A stretch of 64,000 bases of DNA, from positions 1,116,001 through 1,180,000 of the forward strand of contig NZ_CP037922.1 of NCBI RefSeq assembly GCF_004355185.1. Reading direction: 5' to 3'. The position numbers and the translations under genes are program-made. The stretch is from Hymenobacter radiodurans. Its GTDB lineage: Bacteria > Bacteroidota > Bacteroidia > Cytophagales > Hymenobacteraceae. Below are positions 59,341 to 64,000 of this stretch, one piece after another. Within the stretch, counting starts at the first letter, position 1. Every line of letters starts with the position of its first letter. The notes under the pieces were generated by a model. The model ran no database searches, was not told where the DNA came from, and saw only the letters and a program-made list of their open reading frames with translations.

Positions 59341-59682
59341 ATGTCAACATCCCCCAACAACCTATCCCACCTCGATTCAACTCTGAATTCGCTGAATGGC
59401 GGCCTGCACGAAGCGCGCCACGGCGCCACGCGCAGCATCAACAGCTGGATTGATACGCTCAAGGTCAGTGCCGATACTAAATTAAATGGTGTGGCCCGCG
59501 AGCTAGAGAACCTCAAGGATTTGCTCGATTCGCCCATGCCCGACACCACCCAACTCAGTCAGTCGCTGACAAAGCTGGGCGAGCATACCACGAAAGCCGC
59601 TGCCGGCGCCGACGGTGCCACGGCCGATAAGCTACAGCAGCTAGGCCAAATGCTTAGTAGCGCCGCCGGTCAGTTGAAGTAA
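59341..59682 (+). CDS. small helical protein, tandem paralog 2
   Basis: A 113-residue paralog of the gene at 58891. Aligned by eye: LDSTLNSL with LDATIQAL, SWIDTLK with SWISTLQ, GVARELENLKDLL with GIASELERLNDAL, PDTTQLSQSLTKLGEHT with PDTMQVQQSLKTLGEHT, QLGQMLSSAAGQLK with QLGQALSAAASQIH. Roughly half the positions agree, so the duplication is old. No signal peptide or cysteine is seen. A motif copy (59252) lies in the 99-base spacer. Confidence 0.75.
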   Translation: MSTSPNNLSHLDSTLNSLNGGLHEARHGATRSINSWIDTLKVSADTKLNGVARELENLKDLLDSPMPDTTQLSQSLTKLGEHTTKAAAGADGATADKLQQLGQMLSSAAGQLK

Positions 59683-59703
59683 AAGCTGATTAGTATAATG
59701 TAA

Positions 59704-59747
59704 AAGAGGCTGAGTAAAGACTAATTATAGCCTTTACTCAGCCTCTT
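59704..59747. terminator. bidirectional terminator between paralog 2 and ggt
   Basis: AAGAGGCTGAGTAAAG pairs perfectly with CTTTACTCAGCCTCTT, 12-base loop, between convergent genes. Confidence 0.88.
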
Positions 59748-59753
59748 CTGTTG

Positions 59754-61520
59754 TTAACGAAGATTGGTTCTAGTAACCCATCGCTTTATCGTCGCCCCGT
59801 GGGTCGGCGCCGCCTTGTAGGTGGCCGTCGGGGAGCACACGGATAGCATCGACCCGCCCCACGCACTGCGCGGATTGATCTTGTAGCCGCGGCGCTGGAG
59901 CGTGTCGCGGGCGGCGGGAAGGAGGGCATTTTCTTCGGCATCGATCTGGTCGGGGAGCCACTGGTGGTGCAAGCGCGGCGCCGATACTGCCTGCTGCATG
60001 GTCATGCCGTAATCGAGCACGTGGATAATGGTTTGGAGGACGCTGGTAATGATGGTGCTGCCACCGGGCGTACCCACTACCATGAACAGTTTGTCGCCCT
60101 GCGTAACGATAGTCGGCGTCATAGACGAAAGCATGCGCTTGCCGGGCTCAATCGCGTTGGCAGTACCGCCCACTAAGCCATAATAATTGGGCACGCCAGC
60201 TTTCACCGAGAAGTCGTCCATTTCATTGTTCAGCAAAAAGCCCGCGCCGCCCACTACCACTTTGCTGCCGTAGCTGCCGTTGAGCGTAGTAGTGCACGAT
60301 ACAGCATTGCCGGTAGCATCCACGATACTGTAATGGGTAGTTTGGTCGCTTTCGTATACAGGCAGGCCCGCGCCGGCTTGCACCTCCGAAGACGGAGTAG
60401 CCCGACCATTATTTTCCAGCGTGCTCATCCGATTTTTCACATAAGTTGGATCAGTGAGCTGGGCTATCGGTACTTTGCCAAAGTCAGGGTCGCCGAGGTA
60501 AGTGGCGCGGTCGGCATATACCCGACGCTCGGCCTCCGTGATATAATGCACTGCCAGCGGCGAATGCCACCCAGCGGCGCGCAAATCGTAGGGCTCCAGC
60601 ATTTGTAGCATTTGCAGCAACGCCACGCCACCGCTGCTGGGTGGGGGCATGGCAATCAAATCGTAGCCTCGGTAGCTGCCGCGCAATGGTGTACGCCACT
60701 TGGGCTGATACTTTAGCAAATCCTGCTCGGTAATAATGCCGCCGCCCCGCTGCATCTCAGCTACGATTAGCTTGGCAGTTGGACCTTGGTAGAACCCTGC
60801 TCGGCCCTGGTCACGGATGCGCTCCAGAGTGCGAGCCAGGTCGGGGTAGCGGATAGTGTCGCCGGCCTGCCAAGGGCGCGTATCTCCATCGGGCCGCACA
60901 TAAGCGGGTAAGTTCTTGGGGTTGTACTTTATGAAATCTGGCCGGGTGCGGTTGAGGCCAGCGGCTTCTTTGGCCGTGAGCACCACGCCCCGACGAGCCA
61001 GCTCTACGGCGGGCTGCACAAGGTCAGTCCAGGGGAGTTTGCCCAGCTTTTGGTGCACCGTTACCATGCCAGCTACGGTGCCCGGCACGCCTGATGCTAA
61101 GTGACCCGCCGTGCTCAGATCAGTGATGACGTTGCCTTGCTTATCCAAGTACATGTCGCGGCTGGCGGCTGCGGGGGCCATTTCCCGGAAATCGAGCGCG
61201 CCTACACTGCCCTCATACCCCCGATACAGAAAGAAACCGCCGCCGCCGAGGTTGCCGGCCGTAGGAAATGCCACCGCCAAAGCAAACTGTACGGCCACGG
61301 CTGCGTCGTAAGCATTGCCGCCTTTCTGCAACACTTCCAAGCCAATGCGCGACGCCTCCGGGTGCGCCGACACAACCATAGCCTGTGCCGTAATGAGGCT
61401 CGGCTCGGAAGACGGCAACGGAGCCGCCAGCGTGTTGGCGGGAGTAACTGAAGCGGTTGGGGTGCTGGTAGTGCAAGCCAGCAGTGCCAATAAGGCGAAA
61501 GAGTAAAAGCGGGACTTCAT
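59754..61520 (-). CDS. ggt: gamma-glutamyltransferase (lipoprotein)
   Basis: A 588-residue N-terminal-nucleophile enzyme. The signal peptide ends in the lipobox LLAC, so it is membrane-anchored. The large subunit has GGNAYDAAVAVQFAL and GGGGFFLYRG; the autocleavage site is before Thr394 in DQTTHYSIVD, and GSYGSKVVVGGAGFLLNNEMDDF is the substrate region. It hydrolyses or transfers gamma-glutamyl groups of glutathione in the periplasm. The ATG at 61520 is preferred; the long upstream in-frame extension crosses the region before the branching enzyme and is not conserved. Confidence 0.94.
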   Translation of the reverse strand: MKSRFYSFALLALLACTTSTPTASVTPANTLAAPLPSSEPSLITAQAMVVSAHPEASRIGLEVLQKGGNAYDAAVAVQFALAVAFPTAGNLGGGGFFLYRGYEGSVGALDFREMAPAAASRDMYLDKQGNVITDLSTAGHLASGVPGTVAGMVTVHQKLGKLPWTDLVQPAVELARRGVVLTAKEAAGLNRTRPDFIKYNPKNLPAYVRPDGDTRPWQAGDTIRYPDLARTLERIRDQGRAGFYQGPTAKLIVAEMQRGGGIITEQDLLKYQPKWRTPLRGSYRGYDLIAMPPPSSGGVALLQMLQMLEPYDLRAAGWHSPLAVHYITEAERRVYADRATYLGDPDFGKVPIAQLTDPTYVKNRMSTLENNGRATPSSEVQAGAGLPVYESDQTTHYSIVDATGNAVSCTTTLNGSYGSKVVVGGAGFLLNNEMDDFSVKAGVPNYYGLVGGTANAIEPGKRMLSSMTPTIVTQGDKLFMVVGTPGGSTIITSVLQTIIHVLDYGMTMQQAVSAPRLHHQWLPDQIDAEENALLPAARDTLQRRGYKINPRSAWGGSMLSVCSPTATYKAAPTHGATIKRWVTRTNLR

Positions 61521-61740
61521 GCAGGTAAGATAGGGCATACAGCCGTTACCAAGCTTTGTGCCCCTTTTAGTAATATAGTCTCGGTAAAATATATTTTTTA
61601 AAACGCCCGCAAATTTGCCCCCAGCACCGCATGCTACGTTGAGAAGATAAAAATAAGGCAGCTTTGAGTAGCTTAAGAACCGAACTGCCTCGCTAACACC
61701 ACTTCCGCAAGAGGAGCCGGTGATAATCCAACGGTAATGA

Positions 61741-61748
61741 TAGTTTTG
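61741..61748 (+). promoter_or_regulatory. candidate -7 box for the branching enzyme gene
   Basis: TAGTTTTG fits TAnnTTTG and ends 19 bases before the ATG at 61768. No clear -33 element. Confidence 0.4.
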
Positions 61749-61767
61749 CCTAAACTCTAGTTGCGCT

Positions 61768-63809
61768 ATGAAAACTCCTGACCTTACTGTTGCCTCAACC
61801 GCTATCCTGCCCATCGTGCAGCAGGATTCTTGGCTCGAACCTTTCGAACCTGTGCTGCTGGCGCGGCAAGAGCGCCTGCGTCAGCGTTTGCAGGAAATTG
61901 AGCAATCGCATGGTTCGCTGAGCAAATTTGCCACCGCTCACCAACAGCTGGGCCTTAACTACGATGCTCGCCGTCGTGGCTATTGGTACCGGGAGTGGGC
62001 GCCGGCCGCAGAAGGCCTTTTTCTGGTTGGTGACTTTAACGGCTGGGACCGCGCTGCTACGCCCCTAAAGAAAGGCGAAAATGGTGTTTGGGAAGTGTTT
62101 TTATCCGATAAGGAGTACAAAGACCGGCTCACGCACTACAGCCGCTACAAAATACACGTCGTTACCCACCGGGGGCAAAAGACCGCCTGCCGGCTACGCT
62201 GCGGCGCGCCGTGCAGGACACCGAAACCAAAGACTACACAGGTCAGGTGTGGCGTCCCGAAGCGCCCTTTATCTGGACTGATCAGAAGTTTCGGATCAAT
62301 AATTATGTGCGCGAGCCCTTCATCTATGAATGCCATATTGGTATGGCCACCGAAGAAGGGAAAGTGGGCAGCTACCTGGAGTTTGCCGAAAAAGTGCTGC
62401 CCCGCGTGCAGGCTTTAGGCTACAATTGCTTGCAGCTTATGGCCGTAATGGAGCACCCGTATTACGGCTCCTTCGGCTACCATGTGGCCAATTTTTTCGC
62501 AGTATCGTCGCGGTTCGGCACGCCCGAGGAGTTGAAGCACCTGATAAACGAAGCGCATAACAGGGGCATCGCGGTGCTGCTGGACGTGGTGCATTCGCAC
62601 GCTGTGAAGAATGAAGCGGAAGGATTAGCTGATTTCGACGGCTCTGGGGGACAATATTTTCACGCTGGGCCCCGCGGCAACCACCCCGGCTGGGATTCTA
62701 AGCTATTCAATTACGGGCAGCCGGAGGTGCAGCAGTTTTTGCTCTCCAACCTGCGCTACTGGCTGGAGGAGTTTCACTTCGATGGCTTCCGCTTCGATGG
62801 CGTAACTTCCATGCTCTATCATCATCATGGTGAGGGCGTGGCATTTAGCTCTTATGCGCAGTATTTTGGTCCGGAGGCCGATGAAGACGCTATCTTATAC
62901 CTACAGCTGGCCTCCACGCTGGTGCAGGAAATAAAGCGCGGCGCTTTGCTTATTGCCGAAGATATGAGCGGCCTTCCCGGCTTATGCCGGCCCCTCAGCG
63001 AGGGTGGTGTCGGGTTCAATTATCGCTTGGGCATGGGCATTCCCGATTACTGGATTAAGCTGCTCAAGCACCGCCGCGACGAAGATTGGAACCTGGGTGA
63101 ACTTTGGTACACGCTCACCAATCGTCGCGTAGGGGAGAAAACCGTGGCTTACGCGGAGTCGCACGACCAAGCCTTGGTGGGAGACAAAACCTTGGCTCAC
63201 TGGCTTATGGATGCGGCCATTTACTCGCACATGAGTAAAAACGACCCCGACCCCGTGGTGGCTCGTGGTATGGCGCTGCACAAGATGATTCGCCTCATCA
63301 CACTAGCGTTGGGAGGCGAAGCCTACCTCACCTTTATTGGCAACGAGTTTGGGCATCCTGAGTGGGTCGATTTTCCCCGCCAAGGCAACGACTGGAGCTA
63401 CCACTACGCGCGGCGGCAGTGGTCGTTGGCCGATAACCCCGACCTTAAGTATCAGTACTTACTGGCCTTCGACAAGGCAATGATCGGCATGGCCAAATCG
63501 CGCCGTTTGCTGGCGGCTGCCCATGCCCATCTGCTCAACAACGACCCCGAAAATCAAGTCCTTATTTTCGAGCGTGGGGGGCTAATTTTTGTATTCAACT
63601 TCCATGTTGAGCGCAGTGTGCCAGACTACCGCTTCTTCGTGCCCAAGCCAGGTCGCTACCGGGTTGTTCTGTCCTCCGATTCGCCCCAATTTGACGGCTT
63701 CAATCGCGTGGATGATGCGTTGATTTATGAAACCTTCCAGGAAGATGAGGTAGACAAATTAAGCCTGTATGTAACCAGCCGCACGGCCTTGGTACTGGCA
63801 CGGGTATAA
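61768..63809 (+). pseudogene. glgB: alpha-glucan branching enzyme (GH13), one frameshift
   Basis: About 680 residues when repaired, close to the eukaryote-like branching enzymes. Frame 1 has the N-terminal CBM48-like domain (YWYREWAPAAEGLFLVGDFNGW). Frame 2 has the GH13 barrel with the nucleophile Asp in FHFDGFRFDGVTSM, the acid/base Glu in IAEDMSG and the third Asp in AESHDQALVGDK. At 62171-62175 CACCGGGGGCAAAAG should have G6; that gives HRGAKDRLPATLRRAV and one open frame. It forms alpha-1,6 branches in glycogen. The catalytic domain is intact, so the shift is probably an artefact. Confidence 0.88.
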
Positions 63810-63924
63810 TACTGGCTGGAAGTAGGCAGGTGGAAATGTGGGGGACAAATTGAACCTAAAATAGTGTCGCAAATGCCCCCTTACATTGTCGCATTTGCAC
63901 AGTTCCGTTCGCTGGGGTTGCTTT

Positions 63925-63932
63925 TATCTTTG
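63925..63932 (+). promoter_or_regulatory. candidate -7 box before the VOC gene
   Basis: TATCTTTG fits TAnnTTTG and lies 27 bases before the ATG at 63960. Upstream, GCAAATG (63869-63875) and CATTTGC (63892-63898) form an inverted repeat that could be an operator. Confidence 0.4.
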
Positions 63933-63959
63933 TTAGGTACTCCTTAAAACCACAACGTT

Positions 63960-64000
63960 ATGGCAACCCAGATCTTCGTAAACCTGCCCGTAAAAGACCT
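63960..64000 (+). CDS. VOC family protein, N-terminal fragment
   Basis: Only 13 full codons are visible: MATQIFVNLPVKD. This is the usual opening of VOC (vicinal oxygen chelate, glyoxalase-like) proteins in Bacteroidota. The rest lies beyond the window, so the subgroup cannot be told. Confidence 0.6.
   Translation, partial: MATQIFVNLPVKD

Noticed and set aside
61521..61767. Riboswitch before the branching enzyme gene
   Set aside because: The spacer has GAGGAGCCGGTGAT-like words but I could not fold a known riboswitch core. It more likely holds two promoters.

Overview
The window looks like chromosome of a Bacteroidota bacterium close to Hymenobacter (Cytophagales). The evidence is indirect: several genes sit behind TAnnTTTG-type -7 boxes, start codons mostly lack Shine-Dalgarno sequences, gene order is typical of the phylum (ribF-truB-uppP-DUF3098-ftsX; parA-parB-DUF5683-dapB-lepB; pyrG-yidC; tamB divergent from tsaD), and there are a DUF3098 protein, a UPF0173 hydrolase and a GH31 enzyme with a C-terminal FlgD/sorting-like tail. 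It is mostly ordinary housekeeping DNA; I see no prophage, insertion sequence, CRISPR array or restriction island.

Layout. 1-1.1 kb: divergent SpoIIM-like and RDD membrane proteins. 1.3-7.5 kb: a GNAT-nitrilase fusion, a small lipoprotein, a succinyl/acetoacetyl-CoA transferase split by a serine hydrolase gene (scoA-hydrolase-scoB), and ribF. 7.5-15 kb: truB, uppP, DUF3098, ftsX and a very long tamB. 15.4-20.2 kb: tsaD, a hotdog thioesterase, smpB, an NlpC/P60 peptidase, an HNH nuclease and a fatty acid desaturase. 20.3-27 kb: an alpha/beta hydrolase, rpsA, tRNA-Cys and cyanophycin synthetase. 27-36.3 kb: an anchored coiled-coil protein, two methyltransferases, kdsA, apaG, ung, lepB, dapB, DUF5683, parB, parA. 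36.4-48 kb: UPF0173 hydrolase, a peptide-binding lipoprotein, yidC, pyrG, a PBP4-type peptidase, a serB-serA fusion, DUF421 and YitT proteins. 48-64 kb, more accessory: serine hydrolases, a membrane-bound AraC regulator, YceI, YdeI/OmdA, an aldo/keto reductase, GH31, two tandem small helical proteins, gamma-glutamyltransferase, an alpha-glucan branching enzyme and the start of a VOC protein.

Two window-wide signals stand out. First, a short motif, A/T-rich then GCCCCCCA(G), is scattered through genes and spacers on both strands. I count 33 exact GCCCCCCA sites by hand, where about two are expected for an 8-mer at equal base frequencies. It falls in all reading frames and 24 of 33 have the C-run on the + strand. 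Shortened copies form the stems of most strong terminators. Second, eight genes are broken by nine apparent single-base deletions, all inside homopolymers and several exactly at a shortened copy of this motif (C5 where C6 restores the frame). Because yidC is among them, homopolymer undercalling in the assembly is the most likely cause, but the coupling with the motif should be tested.
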